This document shows, one piece after another, positions 63,671-64,000 of a DNA stretch of 64,000 nt. A program made the translations under genes and the position numbers. Within the stretch, counting starts at the first letter, position 1. Every line of letters starts with the position of its first letter. The DNA comes from Paulinella micropora (Eukaryota; Cercozoa; Imbricatea; Euglyphida), in the NCBI GenBank assembly GCA_009731375.1, contig BJOX01000049.1, forward strand, positions 787,623-851,622. Direction: 5' to 3'. The notes under the pieces were generated by a model. The model was not told where the DNA came from. It saw only the letters and a program-made list of their open reading frames with translations, and did no database searches.

Positions 63671-64000
63671 GTACTAGCCCCTAAGTTAGTGAAGCTAGGA
63701 TTTAGGTTGTTAGACTCCGACTTATGCATGTTCGTAGAGAAAGATAAGCCTATAAAAGAAGCTATAATGGGAGTATTTCACGTGGATGATTTGATATTTT
63801 CCGCACCTAACAAAGAAGCTTATGATAAATTCGCGTCTGCGTTAGGACGGTACTACCCACTAAAAAGGCTAGGAGTCGCAAAAGAATTCAAAGGTATAGA
63901 GATAGTGCATGAGAAAGGCAGAATCGTTTTCCACCAAAGAAAGTACCAGTTGCAAATTTTACCTGAGACAGGATACGCAAATTCTCGTCCGGTCAGTACC
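63671..64000 (+). pseudogene. Copia reverse transcriptase fragment, C-terminal half
   Basis: One frame is open from just after a TAG (63668-63670) to the window end. It reads KLGFRLLDSDLCMFVEKD, then IMGVFHVDDLIFSAP (the V-D-D catalytic box), LKRLGVAKEFKGIEI and RIVFHQRKYQLQIL. These are the conserved blocks after the first Asp of Ty1/copia RT. It begins about where the RT at 6675 stops, but in another place and orientation. It abuts the gypsy pol start, so the gypsy element or a rearrangement cut it. It continues beyond the window. Confidence 0.8.

Overview
The window is eukaryotic and dominated by transposable elements. Host coding sequence is confined to one intron-rich gene on the minus strand (about 41.8-55.2 kb). 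Phase-compatible exons of that gene encode two back-to-back fungal-type Zn2Cys6 zinc clusters. A fungus, perhaps an early-diverging one, is my best guess for the host. That is an inference from the Zn2Cys6 clusters and the TE mix; no rRNA or other marker is present.

Layout. (1) 1-6.7 kb: LTR-type Gag and protease-like ORFs on the plus strand, head-to-head with a related minus-strand gag start, with a foldback element between them. (2) 6.7-12.3 kb: a frameshifted minus-strand Ty1/copia element truncated inside its reverse transcriptase. (3) 12.86-37.82 kb: a small gag-only LTR retrotransposon whose 5' LTR is split by a 21.7 kb Polinton/Maverick at 13035-34758. (4) 37.8-41.8 kb: AT-rich tandem repeats, a GA microsatellite and a minisatellite. 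(5) 41.8-55.2 kb: the host gene, with introns made almost wholly of GATA, GACA, TCA, TAA, GA and telomere-like arrays plus LINE and SINE debris. (6) 55.2-59.3 kb: MITE-like repeats, including a TA-flanked MITE nested in another repeat. (7) 59.3-63.64 kb: an uninterrupted Ty3/gypsy pol ORF abutting a copia reverse transcriptase fragment that runs off the window.

The Polinton is the main discovery. It has 154-bp terminal inverted repeats, a 6-bp target duplication (GTAAAG), and an unoccupied version of the same site in the 3' LTR. It encodes a protein-primed DNA polymerase B, retroviral-type integrase, FtsK/HerA-type packaging ATPase, adenovirus-like cysteine protease, double-jelly-roll major capsid protein and penton-like minor capsid protein. 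It also carries a giant fibre with a C-terminal S74 chaperone domain, a second attachment-like structural protein, a tandem pair of small DUF3820/ExoX-C-like proteins, and several small regulators. Replication genes read rightward from the left end, morphogenesis genes read leftward in one block, and integrase reads rightward near the right end. The set describes a virus that could integrate and build a particle.

Many Polinton genes carry single-base frameshifts (often in homopolymers) and some nonsense codons. The copy is therefore either decaying or affected by base-calling errors; both remain open. Several N-gaps are flanked by the same sequence twice, which indicates unmerged contig overlaps rather than biological duplication.
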